Part shown: piece after piece, positions 18,423-28,070 of the stretch
How positions within the stretch are numbered: the first letter of the stretch is position 1
Layout of the letters: the number at the start of each line of letters is the position of its first letter
Assembly: GCA_011523655.1 (NCBI GenBank)
Contig: WTGH01000060.1
Span: forward strand, 71,174-131,478
Length of the DNA stretch: 60,305 nt
Reading direction: 5' to 3'
Source of the DNA: Rhodospirillaceae bacterium
GTDB lineage: Bacteria; Pseudomonadota; Alphaproteobacteria; Bin65
Translations under genes and position numbers: made by a program
Notes under the pieces: model-generated
What the model was told of the DNA's origin: nothing
The model's database searches: none
The model's input: the letters and a program-made list of their open reading frames with translations, nothing else

Positions 18423-19958
18423 ATGACCTTCGTCCCGCCCAAGGGAACCGTCGCGACGCCGGACCGGGCGCTCGACAAGGCAGCGCTCTACGCCAATGCG
18501 CGCCGGGCCGCGGCGGGGTTCCGGGCGCTCGGCCTCGGGCCCGGCAGCGCCGTCGCCATGGTGCTGCGCAACGACATTCCGTTCCTGGAGACGGCGCTCG
18601 CGGCCAACTGGGCCGGCGCCTATATCGTGCCGGTCAACTGGCATCTGCGCGGCGGGGAAGTGGGCGCAATCCTGGCCGATTGCGGCGCGGACGTCCTGGT
18701 CATCCACACCGACCTGCTGGCCGAAATTCGGGCCTCCGTTCCGGACAGGATTCGCATTCTCGCGGTCGAACCGTCGCCGTCCACGATCGCGGCCTACGGG
18801 ATCGCCGATGCCGCCGCGCGCACGCCGGACAGGCTCGATCGCTGGGAGGACTGGCTCGGCGGCTTCGAGCCGGCCGCCGGGCCGCCGGCGGGCCGCTTCT
18901 CCATGATCTACACCTCCGGCACCACGGCGCAGCCCAAGGGCGTGACCCGCGAATCCGCCGGCGCCGAGGCGATCGAGCGCGGCAGCGCCATGATGGCGGA
19001 CGCGTTCGGCCTGTGGCGCGGCATGAACGCCGTCATGACCGGGCCGATGTATCACAGCGCGACGTTCGCCTATTCGTCCGGCTGCCTGGCCCTCGACGGC
19101 GACCTCTTCCTGATGCCGCGGTTCGACGCTGCGGACCTGTTGCGCACGATCGAGCGGCGCAAGGCGGAGGCGATGCACATGGTGCCGACCATGTTCAGCC
19201 GCCTGCTGCGCCTGCCGGAGGAGGTGCGCCGGCGACACGACGTCTCCTCGCTCAAATACGTCATCCACGGCGCGGCGCCCTGCCCGCCCGGCGTCAAGCG
19301 GGCGATGATCGACTGGTGGGGACCGGTGATCCACGAATATTACGGCTCGACCGAAGCGGCCATCGTCTCGGTTGCGTCGAGCGAAGAATGGCTCGCCCGG
19401 CCGGGCACGGTCGGCCGGCCGCGCAAGACGACGCCGGTGCAGGTCCGCGGCGCAGACGGCGCGCTCCTGCCGCCGGGGCGGGAAGGCGAACTCTACATGC
19501 AGCTCAACCCGGCGTACGGCTTCACCTACCGCAACCGGCCGGAACTGGACGAAGGCACACGGGGCGGCGCCTGGTTCACCAACGGCGATATCGGCTGGCA
19601 GGACGAGGACGGCTATCTCTATCTGTGCGACCGCCGCAAGGACATGATCATCTCCGGCGGCGTCAACATCTACCCCTCCGAGATCGAGGCCGTCATCGGC
19701 GACCATCCGGCGGTGCGCGACTGCGCCGTCTTCGGCATCCCGGACGACGAGTTCGGCGAGGCAGTCGCCGCCGCGGTCGAAGCCGGCGATGCGGTGAGCG
19801 AAGACGACATCCGCGCCCACGTCGCCGCGCGGCTCGCCGGATACAAGGTGCCGCGAGTCGTCGCATTCCACGACGCGTTGCCGCGGGAAGATTCGGGCAA
19901 GATATTCAAGCGCCGGCTGCGCGACCCCTACTGGGCCGGCGCGGACCGCAGGATCTGA
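18423..19958 (+). CDS. Long-chain fatty acyl-CoA synthetase-like AMP-ligase
   Basis: A 511-residue ANL-superfamily enzyme that would activate a carboxylic acid to its acyl-AMP and then acyl-CoA. Motif A MIYTSGTTAQPKG is at residues 161-173; later motifs include YYGSTEAA, the hinge YLCDRRKDMIISGG and the C-terminal DSGKIFKRRLR with the catalytic lysine. Chain-length specificity cannot be read from the sequence. A nitronate monooxygenase-like gene begins 23 bp downstream, so the two may be an operon. Confidence 0.85.
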   Translation: MTFVPPKGTVATPDRALDKAALYANARRAAAGFRALGLGPGSAVAMVLRNDIPFLETALAANWAGAYIVPVNWHLRGGEVGAILADCGADVLVIHTDLLAEIRASVPDRIRILAVEPSPSTIAAYGIADAAARTPDRLDRWEDWLGGFEPAAGPPAGRFSMIYTSGTTAQPKGVTRESAGAEAIERGSAMMADAFGLWRGMNAVMTGPMYHSATFAYSSGCLALDGDLFLMPRFDAADLLRTIERRKAEAMHMVPTMFSRLLRLPEEVRRRHDVSSLKYVIHGAAPCPPGVKRAMIDWWGPVIHEYYGSTEAAIVSVASSEEWLARPGTVGRPRKTTPVQVRGADGALLPPGREGELYMQLNPAYGFTYRNRPELDEGTRGGAWFTNGDIGWQDEDGYLYLCDRRKDMIISGGVNIYPSEIEAVIGDHPAVRDCAVFGIPDDEFGEAVAAAVEAGDAVSEDDIRAHVAARLAGYKVPRVVAFHDALPREDSGKIFKRRLRDPYWAGADRRI

Positions 19959-19981
19959 CCGGAGACGGAGACCCCGCAATC

Positions 19982-20989
19982 ATGGCCATTCCGGAATCCC
20001 TCAAGGGGCGGCTGTCGCTGCCGCTGATCGGCGCGCCGCTGTTCATCGTCTCCAACCCGGACCTGGTGATCGAGCAGTGCAAGGCCGGCATCGTCGGCTC
20101 CTTCCCGGCACTCAATGCGCGCCCCAAGGAGGTGCTCGACGAATGGCTCGACCGGATAACGACCGAGCTGGGCGAATATGCCGCCAAGCATCCGGGCCGG
20201 CCGGTCGCGCCCTTCGCGGTCAACCAGATCGTCCACAAGTCGAACGACCGGCTGGAGCACGATGTCGAACTGTGCGTGAAATACGAGGCGCCGATCATGA
20301 TCACCAGCCTGCAGGCGCCGACCCATGTCGCGCCGGCGGCGCACAGCTATGGCGGGCTCGTGTTCCACGACATTACCAATATCCGGCACGCGAAGAAGGC
20401 GCTCGCCGAGGGCGCCGACGGGCTGATCCTGGTGTGCGCCGGGGCGGGCGGCCATGCCGGGGCGCTCAGCCCCTTCGCGCTGGTCGCCGAGGTGCGCGAT
20501 TTCTTCGACGGGCCGGTCATCCTGTCCGGCAGCATGGCGACCGGCGGCCAGATCCTCGCCGCCCAGGCCATGGGCGCCGACCTCGCCTATCTCGGCACCC
20601 GCTTCATCGCGTCGGCCGAGGCCAACGCGCAGGAGCGCCAGAAGGCGATGATCGTCGACAGCACGGCCGAGGACATCGTCTACACCAACCTCTTCTCCGG
20701 CGTGAAAGGCAACTACCTCGCTAAGAGCGTGGCGGCCGCGGGCCTCGACCCGTCCGACCTGCCGGAGGCCGACAAGTCGAAGATGGATTTCGGCTCCGGC
20801 GGCGGGTCCAGCCGCAAGGTGTGGCGCGACATCTGGAGCGCCGGCCAGAGCGCCGGCATGGTCAAGGACATCCGCCCGACCGCCGAGATCGTCGCCCGCC
20901 TGCGCGAAGAATACGACGCCGCGAAGGCCCGCCTCGCCGCCTGGAGCGCCCCCTACGACGCCGGCGCGGCCCCCGCCGACGCGGCGTGA
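19982..20989 (+). CDS. Nitronate monooxygenase-like flavoprotein
   Basis: A 335-residue TIM-barrel flavin-dependent oxidoreductase of the nitronate monooxygenase/2-nitropropane dioxygenase family. FMN-binding features: LPLIGAPLFIVSNPDLV at the start, CAGAGGHAG near residue 157, and GGQILAAQAMGADLAYLGTRF. Such enzymes oxidise nitronates, or in some members act as enoyl reductases. It probably forms a unit with the acyl-CoA synthetase upstream. Confidence 0.82.
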   Translation: MAIPESLKGRLSLPLIGAPLFIVSNPDLVIEQCKAGIVGSFPALNARPKEVLDEWLDRITTELGEYAAKHPGRPVAPFAVNQIVHKSNDRLEHDVELCVKYEAPIMITSLQAPTHVAPAAHSYGGLVFHDITNIRHAKKALAEGADGLILVCAGAGGHAGALSPFALVAEVRDFFDGPVILSGSMATGGQILAAQAMGADLAYLGTRFIASAEANAQERQKAMIVDSTAEDIVYTNLFSGVKGNYLAKSVAAAGLDPSDLPEADKSKMDFGSGGGSSRKVWRDIWSAGQSAGMVKDIRPTAEIVARLREEYDAAKARLAAWSAPYDAGAAPADAA

Positions 20990-21010
20990 GGCCTCGCATT
21001 TCCGGGTGCC

Positions 21011-21064
21011 GTCATTTCGACCGGAGCCGCGGATTTATCTGGCGCGGAGCGGAGAAATCTCTCA
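21011..21064. repeat. Single arm of family A dispersed repeat
   Basis: One arm only: begins GTCATTTCGACCGGAG and contains GCGGAGCGGAGAAATCT. The full two-armed form is seen at 43,128-43,249 and 46,786-46,905. It fills the gap between the convergent oxidoreductase and gatA genes. Confidence 0.6.
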
Positions 21065-21092
21065 TCGGCGGAACACGGTCCGACCGCATCGC

Positions 21093-22595
21093 TCAACCCG
21101 CCCGTTCCGGCCTTGCGGCGAAGCCCGCCGCTTCCTCCAGCACCCCGGCGACGCGGAACAGGGTTTCTTCCTCGAAGGCGTCGGCGATCAGGTGCAGGCC
21201 GAGCGGCAGTCCGTCGCCGTCCAGCCCCGCGGGCACCGAGATCGCCGGCAGGCCGGCCATGCTCGCCGGCACGGTGAACACGTCGTTGAGATACATGGCG
21301 ATCGGGTCGTCCATCTTCTCGCCGAGCGGGAAGGCGGCGGTCGGCGTGGTCGGCGTCAGGATGGCGTCGACCGTTTCGAAGGCTTCGCGGAAATCGCGGG
21401 CGATCAGGCTGCGCACGCGCTGCGCCTTGATGTAGTAGGCGTCGTAGTAGCCGGCGGAGAGGACGTAGGTGCCGATCAGGATGCGCCGGCGGACTTCCGC
21501 GCCGAAGCCGGCGCCGCGGGTCGCCTCGTACATCTCCGTCAGGTCCGCCCCGCCGCCGGCCGAGTCGCCGATTGAGTCGCCGGCCTCCCGCAAGCCGAAG
21601 CGCACGCCGTCGTAGCGCGCGAGATTGGACGAGGCTTCTGCCGGCGCCACGATATAGTAGGCCGGCAGGGCGTATTTCGTATGCGGCAGGCTGAGGTCGA
21701 CGATCTCGGCGCCGGCCGCCTTCAGCCAGTCCTTGCCCCGTTCCCAGAGCGCGACGATGGCCTCCGGCGTGCCGTCCATCCTGTATTCCGCCGGAATGCC
21801 GATGCGCAGGCCGCGGATATCGCCGGTCAGCGCGGCCTCGTAGTCCGGCACATCGCGCGGCACGGACGTCGAATCCTTCGGGTCGTGCCCGGCCATGGCG
21901 CGCAGCAGGATCGCCGAATCGCGCACCGTCCGGGTGATCGGCCCGGCCTGGTCGAGGGACGAGGCGAAGGCGACGATGCCCCAGCGCGAACAGCGGCCGT
22001 AGGTCGGCTTCATGCCGACGATGCCGCAGAAGGCGGCCGGCTGGCGGATCGAGCCGCCGGTGTCGGTCCCGGTCGCGGCCGGCGCGGCGCGCGCGGCAAC
22101 GGCCGCCGCGGACCCGCCGGACGAGCCGCCCGGCGCCAGCGCCCGGTTCGACCGCGCCGCGTGCCAGGGATTCTCGACCCGGCCGTAGTGCGACGTGATG
22201 TTGGACGAGCCCATGGCGAACTCGTCCATGTTGGTCTTGCCCAGCATGACCGCGCCTTCGGCCCACAACTGCGCGGTCACCGTCGATTCGTAGGGCGGCG
22301 CAAAGCCGCCGAGGATGCGCGAACCGGCGGTCGTCTGCACGCCCCGGGTGCAGAAAAGGTCCTTCACTGCGATGGACAGGCCCTCGAGCAGTCCGGCCTC
22401 GCCCCGCGCCCGGCGGGCATCGGACGCGCGCGCCATATCCAGCGCCCGTTCCGGCGTCTCGGTGACGAAGGCGTTGAGCGGCCGGGTCTGCTCCAGGGCG
22501 TCCAGATGCGCCCGGGTCAGCTCCTCCGCGGAGAAGTCGCCCGCCGCCAGCCCGGCCCGGCCTTCGGCCAGCGTAAGGTCGGTCAGGCCGGCCAT
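21093..22595 (-). CDS. gatA: Asp/Glu-tRNA amidotransferase subunit A
   Basis: A roughly 500-residue amidase. The catalytic triad of amidase-signature enzymes is visible: Lys in SIAVKDLF (about residue 79), cis-Ser in [10 protein letters not shown], and Ser in [15 protein letters not shown]. As part of GatCAB it frees ammonia from glutamine to amidate misacylated tRNA. The ATG at 22,595 overlaps the gatC stop by one base (TGATG); an in-frame GTG at 22,598 is an alternative. gatB is not next to it in this window. Confidence 0.92.
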   Translation of the reverse strand: MAGLTDLTLAEGRAGLAAGDFSAEELTRAHLDALEQTRPLNAFVTETPERALDMARASDARRARGEAGLLEGLSIAVKDLFCTRGVQTTAGSRILGGFAPPYESTVTAQLWAEGAVMLGKTNMDEFAMGSSNITSHYGRVENPWHAARSNRALAPGGSSGGSAAAVAARAAPAATGTDTGGSIRQPAAFCGIVGMKPTYGRCSRWGIVAFASSLDQAGPITRTVRDSAILLRAMAGHDPKDSTSVPRDVPDYEAALTGDIRGLRIGIPAEYRMDGTPEAIVALWERGKDWLKAAGAEIVDLSLPHTKYALPAYYIVAPAEASSNLARYDGVRFGLREAGDSIGDSAGGGADLTEMYEATRGAGFGAEVRRRILIGTYVLSAGYYDAYYIKAQRVRSLIARDFREAFETVDAILTPTTPTAAFPLGEKMDDPIAMYLNDVFTVPASMAGLPAISVPAGLDGDGLPLGLHLIADAFEEETLFRVAGVLEEAAGFAARPERAG

Positions 22596-22882
22596 CACTC
22601 GACGACCTTCGGCACCGCGAAGAAACCGGGCGCGCCGTCCGGCGCATTGGACAGCACCGCATCCGGCGCGCCGCCGTCGGTCACGTCGTCGTCGCGCATC
22701 GGCAGCCGGACGGCGACCGCGCTGGTCATCGGCGGCACGGTCTCCGTATCCACCTCGCCGAGCTGTTCGACCCAGGTCAGGATATTGGACAGTTCCGCCG
22801 CCAGCGGCTCCAGCTCCGCCTCCGGGACGCGCACCCTTGCCAGATGCGCAATCCGGCGCACCGTATCGGTATCCAGAGCCAT
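22595..22882 (-). CDS. gatC: Asp/Glu-tRNA amidotransferase subunit C
   Basis: A 95-residue subunit C. The typical start [22 protein letters not shown] and the VDTETVPPM middle are present; it stabilises GatA and links it to GatB. It is translationally joined to gatA through overlapping stop and start codons. Confidence 0.92.
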   Translation of the reverse strand: MALDTDTVRRIAHLARVRVPEAELEPLAAELSNILTWVEQLGEVDTETVPPMTSAVAVRLPMRDDDVTDGGAPDAVLSNAPDGAPGFFAVPKVVE

Positions 22883-23084
22883 CGCGGCGCTCCGCTTGCC
22901 GTGCAGACCGGCCGAGCCCCGAAGCAGCCCGGCGTTGTGCCGGAATCGGGACCGGTTCCGGGCTTTCGATACACCGCTTCGCTGCCGGGCGGGGAGAAAA
23001 ACGCAGGGCCGGTTTGTCCGGGTCCGGTCACCGACAGCCTGTCGATGCCGGTGCTCCGCGGCCCTGTTCTCGAATATGGAAAAA

Positions 23085-23113
23085 ATATAAAAACCGGGCA
23101 AGCTGTTACGCAA
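23085..23113 (-). promoter_or_regulatory. Candidate sigma-70-type promoter for gatCA
   Basis: On the minus strand, TTGCGT (23,108-23,113), a 17-bp spacer and TTATAT (23,085-23,090), in a short AT-rich stretch of the 380 bp between gatC and the small membrane ORF. It would give a long leader of about 195 nt before gatC. The rest of that gap shows no gene or other clear signal. Prediction by eye. Confidence 0.35.
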
Positions 23114-23262
23114 TTTTTATTCAAAAGCCGATATGGTGCGTTTGGCAACGAAAACACGATGTGATGGCGCCGTATCCGGCCGGTTTGTGTCGCCGCACCG
23201 GCGGCCGAACACCGGGAAGCGTAACCCGGCAGCGCGGGAAAGCGCCGCCTCAATCGGGCGTC

Positions 23263-23409
23263 ATGGATCCCTTCGTCGTGTTTGCGATCGTCTGCGCCGC
23301 CGTCTGCGTGGTGTGTTCGATTGCCGTTGCGTTTGCCGAGCGGGAGCGCCGAAGCCTCAACCGGCCCCTGCGCAGCCGGATGGACGATCGACCGGACCTG
23401 TCTCGGTGA
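23263..23409 (+). CDS. Possible small membrane protein
   Basis: A 48-residue reading frame: an N-terminal hydrophobic helix with several cysteines (VVFAIVCAAVCVVCSIAVAF, residues 5-24), then a charged, Arg-rich tail. Shape is that of a one-pass small membrane protein. No family recognised, no strong ribosome-binding site, and chance is possible. Confidence 0.3.
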   Translation: MDPFVVFAIVCAAVCVVCSIAVAFAERERRSLNRPLRSRMDDRPDLSR

Positions 23410-23696
23410 ATTGCGGCCGGATGCCGGTCTACTCCGCCGGCATCCGGTCGCGCCATCCCCAAGGGTGCGGACCCTAAGGGTGCGGGCCCGACGGCCGGTG
23501 CCCCCTCCTGTGCGGCGGACCGCCGGAATTCATGAGCAGGCGGACCGCGATCGGGATTGTCCGACGCCCGCAGGCCGGCACCCATCAGGCTCTCCTTCAT
23601 CGCCGCCTTCCCTGCTCCCGCGCCGCGGTCCTGCACGCCTGCCGGTCTTTTGCCGAACCTCCAATTCTCAGAAAAAATAAAGTAAATATAACGATA

Positions 23697-23724
23697 TTGA
23701 CTATGATAATATCTATTTCATAAT
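23697..23724 (+). promoter_or_regulatory. Candidate sigma-70 promoter for the kinase-regulator gene
   Basis: TTGACT (23,697-23,702), a 16-bp spacer and CATAAT (23,719-23,724), within a markedly AT-rich block (about 23,670-23,725). An inverted repeat GATATT (23,693-23,698), 9 bp, AATATC (23,708-23,713) overlaps the -35 box and could be an operator, possibly for the gene's own DNA-binding domain. Leader to the start at 23,796 is about 65 nt. The remainder of the 386-bp gap upstream shows nothing else. Confidence 0.5.
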
Positions 23725-23795
23725 TTCGGTGCGCGAATGCCGACGGTGCGGCCGGCTCCGGCATCCGGCCCGGGCGTGGCAGGGAGAAGCGGACG

Positions 23796-26153
23796 TTGAA
23801 CGACACCATGGAACCCGAACGGGAGATCGAGGCGCTGCGCGAACGGGTCTCCGCGCTCAGTTCGGCCGTCCTGCGCATCAGCGCGAACCTCGACGTCGCC
23901 ACCGTGCTGCGCGAAGCGGTCGACAACGCCCGCGCGCTGACCGGCGCGCGCTTCGGTATCGTCACCGTCGTCGACGACTCGGGCGAGGTGCGCGACTTCA
24001 TCAGCTCGGGTTTCACCGCGGACGAGGAGCGCAGCTTCGTCGAGCGGCCGGACATGCACGAACTGTTTGCGCATTTCTGCAACCTGCCCGGCCCGATCCG
24101 GCTCACAGACCTGCCCGAATTCGTTTCCTCGCTCGGCTTCTCGGCGGACCTGATGCAGTGCAAGGCATTTCAGGGCACGCCTATGCGCCACCGCGGCGAG
24201 CATGTCGGCACCTTCTTCCTCGCCGGGAAGGAAGGCATGCCCGAGTTCACCGACGAGGACGAGGAGATCCTGCTCCTGTTCGCAAGCCAGGCGGCGGCAG
24301 CCATTGACAATGCCCGCACCCATCGCGACGAGAGACGGGCGCGGGCTCACCTGGAAGCGCTGGTCGAGACCTCGCCGGTCGGCGTCGCAGTGTTAGATGC
24401 CGTAAGCGGCCAGCCGGTTTCGGTCAACCGCGAAGCGCGGCGCATCGTCGAGAGCCTGCGCACGGCGGGCCGCCCGGTGGAGGAACTGCTGAATACCGTG
24501 TCCTTCAGCCGCGCTGACGGCCGCAAGTTGTCCTTGAGCGAGTTTCCCATCGCCGCGCAGTTCAATACCGGCGAGAAGCTGCGCTCCGAGGAAGTCGTGC
24601 TCTCGGTGCCGGACGGGCGCAGCGTGCGCACGCTGATCAACGTGACCCCGATCCCGGCCGAAGGCGACGGGAGAGCTTCCATGGTCGTGACCATACAGGA
24701 CCTGGCGCCGATCGAGGAGCTGGAGCGGCTTCGCGCGGAGTTTCTCGGCCTGGTGAGCCACGAACTGCGCGCGCCGCTCACCGCCATCAAGGGTTCGGCC
24801 GCCACCCTGCTGGAATCCTCGGCGGAGATCGATTCGGCCGAGCAGCACGAGTTTCACCGCATCATCCACGACCAGGCCGACCACATGCGCGCCCTGATCG
24901 GCGACCTGCTCGACGCCGGGCGCATCGAGGCGGGCACGCTCTCGGTCGCCCCGGAGCGTTCGGAGCTGGCCACGCTGGTGGACCGGGCGCGCACCACGTT
25001 CCTGTCCGGCGGCGGCCGGCATACCGTGCTCATCGACCTGCCGCGGGACCTGCCCCCGGTCATGGCCGACCGGCGGCGCATCGTGCAGGTCCTGAACAAT
25101 CTTCTCTCCAACGCCGCGCAGCACTCCCCGGAGTCCGCCCCGATCCGGGTCTCGGCCACGCGCGACGGCGTCCACGTCGCGGTCGCGGTCTCCGACGGAG
25201 GCCGGGGCATCGCGCCCGAGCGGCTGCCGCAGCTGTTCCGCAAGTATGCCGGCGCGGCGGGCGGCGGCGAGCGCGCAATCGCGGACACGGGTCTCGGGCT
25301 CGTCATCTGCCGGGGCCTCGTCGAGGCGCACGGGGGCCGCATCCGCGCCGAGAGCGGCGGAGCCGGCCAGGGCGCCCGGTTCACGTTTACCCTCCCGGTC
25401 GCCAGGAGCGCCGCTCCGGGCGAGGCCGCAGACCCGGACGCCCACCCGCAGGCCCGGAGTCCGGAACCCCGTGAGGCCTCCCGCATCCTGGTGGTGGACG
25501 ACGACCCGCTGACGCTGCGCTTCGTGCGCGACGCGCTCACGGCGGCCGGCTACACCACCCTGGTGACGGGCGACCATACGGATCTTTCCCAGGTTATCCG
25601 GGCCGAGAAGCCCCGCCTGGTCCTGCTCGACCTCATGCTGCCCGGGACCGACGGCATCGCGCTGATGGAAAGCGTCCCCGAACTCGGCGACCTTCCGGTC
25701 ATCTTCATCTCGGGTTACGGCCGCGACGAAACCGTCGCCAGGGCACTCGATGCAGGGGCGGTGGACTACATCGTCAAGCCCTTCTCGCCGACCGAACTCA
25801 CGGCCAGGGTCGGGGCCGCACTGCGCCGGATCGCCCGGCCGGAGCCCTTCTCGCTCGGCACGCTTACCATCCGGTACGAGGCGCGCCAGGTCGCGGTGGC
25901 CGGGCGCCCGGTGACACTGACCGCGACGGAATACGAACTGCTGCGCGTCCTCTCGCTCAACGCGGGACGGGTCGTGACCTACGATACCCTGCTGCGCAGG
26001 GTCTGGTCCGGGCGCGAATCGGGCGATCTCGATCTGGTGCGCAACTTCATCAAGAAACTCCGCGCGAAGCTCGGCGAGAAAGCGTCGAAACCGACCTGGA
26101 TCTTCAACGAACGCGGCATCGGATATCGCATGCCCAGGCCGGGCGGCGAATGA
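23796..26153 (+). CDS. GAF-PAS-histidine kinase-receiver-winged helix fusion
   Basis: A 785-residue single-chain signalling protein. Order: short coiled-coil (1-25); GAF domain (about 25-175); PAS-like region (about 185-305); HisKA with phospho-accepting H322 in VSHELRAPLTAIKG; HATPase_c with N-box N439, D467 (SDGGRGI) and DTGLGLVI; linker (about 535-560); receiver domain with acidic DDD 568-570, phospho-acceptor D612 (LLDLMLPG) and K661; OmpR/PhoB-type winged helix (about 685-780) with LTATEYELLRVL and the NERGIGYRM end. No membrane segment, so a cytoplasmic one-protein two-component system. The TTG at 23,796 has AGGGAG 9 bp upstream; an ATG at 23,808 is the alternative. Confidence 0.9.
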   Translation: MNDTMEPEREIEALRERVSALSSAVLRISANLDVATVLREAVDNARALTGARFGIVTVVDDSGEVRDFISSGFTADEERSFVERPDMHELFAHFCNLPGPIRLTDLPEFVSSLGFSADLMQCKAFQGTPMRHRGEHVGTFFLAGKEGMPEFTDEDEEILLLFASQAAAAIDNARTHRDERRARAHLEALVETSPVGVAVLDAVSGQPVSVNREARRIVESLRTAGRPVEELLNTVSFSRADGRKLSLSEFPIAAQFNTGEKLRSEEVVLSVPDGRSVRTLINVTPIPAEGDGRASMVVTIQDLAPIEELERLRAEFLGLVSHELRAPLTAIKGSAATLLESSAEIDSAEQHEFHRIIHDQADHMRALIGDLLDAGRIEAGTLSVAPERSELATLVDRARTTFLSGGGRHTVLIDLPRDLPPVMADRRRIVQVLNNLLSNAAQHSPESAPIRVSATRDGVHVAVAVSDGGRGIAPERLPQLFRKYAGAAGGGERAIADTGLGLVICRGLVEAHGGRIRAESGGAGQGARFTFTLPVARSAAPGEAADPDAHPQARSPEPREASRILVVDDDPLTLRFVRDALTAAGYTTLVTGDHTDLSQVIRAEKPRLVLLDLMLPGTDGIALMESVPELGDLPVIFISGYGRDETVARALDAGAVDYIVKPFSPTELTARVGAALRRIARPEPFSLGTLTIRYEARQVAVAGRPVTLTATEYELLRVLSLNAGRVVTYDTLLRRVWSGRESGDLDLVRNFIKKLRAKLGEKASKPTWIFNERGIGYRMPRPGGE

Positions 26154-26295
26154 CGGTTGCGCCGGGCTGACGGAACGGGCCCCGTCCCCGGAGCCCGGCC
26201 GGCAATCCGGACTACAGGACTCCCGGCGCAGCGTCGCCCGCGCCGGCGCGCGAAGGGGCTTGACCGGCGGCGCCCGGCGGCGTCACGAAGGCGGC

Positions 26296-26775
<480 letters not shown>

Positions 26776-26797
26776 ACCGGCCGGGCGGCGGCGCCCT

Positions 26798-28066
26798 TCA
26801 TTCCGTCCGGCGCACCAGGGCAGAGAGCACCGTACGCCGCGGCACGCCGCCGACCAGCGCGCCCTGACCGTCCAGCACGGCGACCGGCACCTCGCTTTTC
26901 ATGGCGAGCGGCAGCATGTCCTCGATCACGGCGGCGCCGTCCACGGTCAGGACCGGCGCAAGCCTGGCATCGTCGGCGATCGGCCCGGTCAGATCCTTGC
27001 CGTCCCGGGCCATGTCCGCGGTGATCGCGCCGACCGGCCTGCCCGCGCCGTCGCAGACGTAGACGGTGTTGCGCTCGCTGGCCTCCAGCCGGGCAAGGGC
27101 GTCGGCGAAGCTGGCTTTGCCCAGCTCCACGGCCGGATACGCGTCGGCGATGCTGCCGACCGTGATGACCCGGCCGCGATTCACGTCCTTGACGAACCGG
27201 CTGACATAATCGTCGGCCGGCGCCATCAGGATTTCCTCCGGCGGGCCGACCTGGCGCAATTCGCCGTCGCGCAGGATCGCGATATGGTCGCCGATGCGCA
27301 GCGCCTCGTCGAGATCGTGGGTGATGAACACGATGGTGCGGTTGAGGCTGTTCTGGATCTGCATCAACTGATCCTGCATGTCGTTGCGGATCAGCGGATC
27401 GAGCGCGCTGAACGCCTCGTCCATGAGCAGCACTTCGGCATCGGTCGCGAGCGCCCGGGCGAGGCCGACCCGCTGCTGCATGCCGCCGGAGAGCTGGCTG
27501 GGATACTGGTTCTCGAAGCCCTGCAGGCCGACCATTTCGACCTGGGCCTGGGCCCGGTCGCGAATGCCGGAGTCGCCGCCGCGCGCCAATCCCAACTGTC
27601 CGGCGAGCCGCCCGACCGCGCCGCCGCCCGGACGTCCGGCCCGCTTTCCCTCGTCGCGGATCTTCAGCCCGCTCATGACATTCTCGAGCACCGTCTTGTG
27701 GGGCAGCAGGGCGAAACGCTGGAACACCATGCTCATCTTGAAGCGCCGCAGGTGGCGCAGCGCCTCCGGGCCGAGTTGCAGCACATCCTCGCCGTCGACC
27801 AGGATGCGCCCGTCGGTCGGCTCGATCAGCCGGTTGATATGGCGGATCAACGTCGATTTGCCCGAGCCGGACAGGCCCATGACGACGAAGATTTCGCCTT
27901 CCCCGATATCGAGGCTGACATCGCGGATGCCGATGGTGTGGCCGGTTTCCTCGAGCAGTTCCTGCTTGCCGGCGCCGCCCTTGACCCGGTCGAGCACGCT
28001 TGCGGGGTCCGGCCCGAAGATCTTGTAGACGCTCTCGATCCCGATCTTGGTTTCCCGATCCGTCAT
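26798..28066 (-). CDS. proV: Glycine betaine/proline ABC transporter ATP-binding protein
   Basis: A 422-residue ATPase of the ProV/OpuAA family. Walker A GLSGSGKST is at 64-72, the signature LSGGMQQ at 192-198 and Walker B VLLMDEA with E217. A C-terminal tandem CBS-type regulatory region (about residues 290-420) is expected to sense ionic strength. Residues 139-172 form an unusual Gly/Arg/Ala-rich stretch between the Q-loop and signature, longer than in typical ProV. It starts 4 bp after proW ends; last gene of a proX-proW-proV minus-strand unit. Confidence 0.9.
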   Translation of the reverse strand: MTDRETKIGIESVYKIFGPDPASVLDRVKGGAGKQELLEETGHTIGIRDVSLDIGEGEIFVVMGLSGSGKSTLIRHINRLIEPTDGRILVDGEDVLQLGPEALRHLRRFKMSMVFQRFALLPHKTVLENVMSGLKIRDEGKRAGRPGGGAVGRLAGQLGLARGGDSGIRDRAQAQVEMVGLQGFENQYPSQLSGGMQQRVGLARALATDAEVLLMDEAFSALDPLIRNDMQDQLMQIQNSLNRTIVFITHDLDEALRIGDHIAILRDGELRQVGPPEEILMAPADDYVSRFVKDVNRGRVITVGSIADAYPAVELGKASFADALARLEASERNTVYVCDGAGRPVGAITADMARDGKDLTGPIADDARLAPVLTVDGAAVIEDMLPLAMKSEVPVAVLDGQGALVGGVPRRTVLSALVRRTE

Positions 28067-28070
28067 CGGT

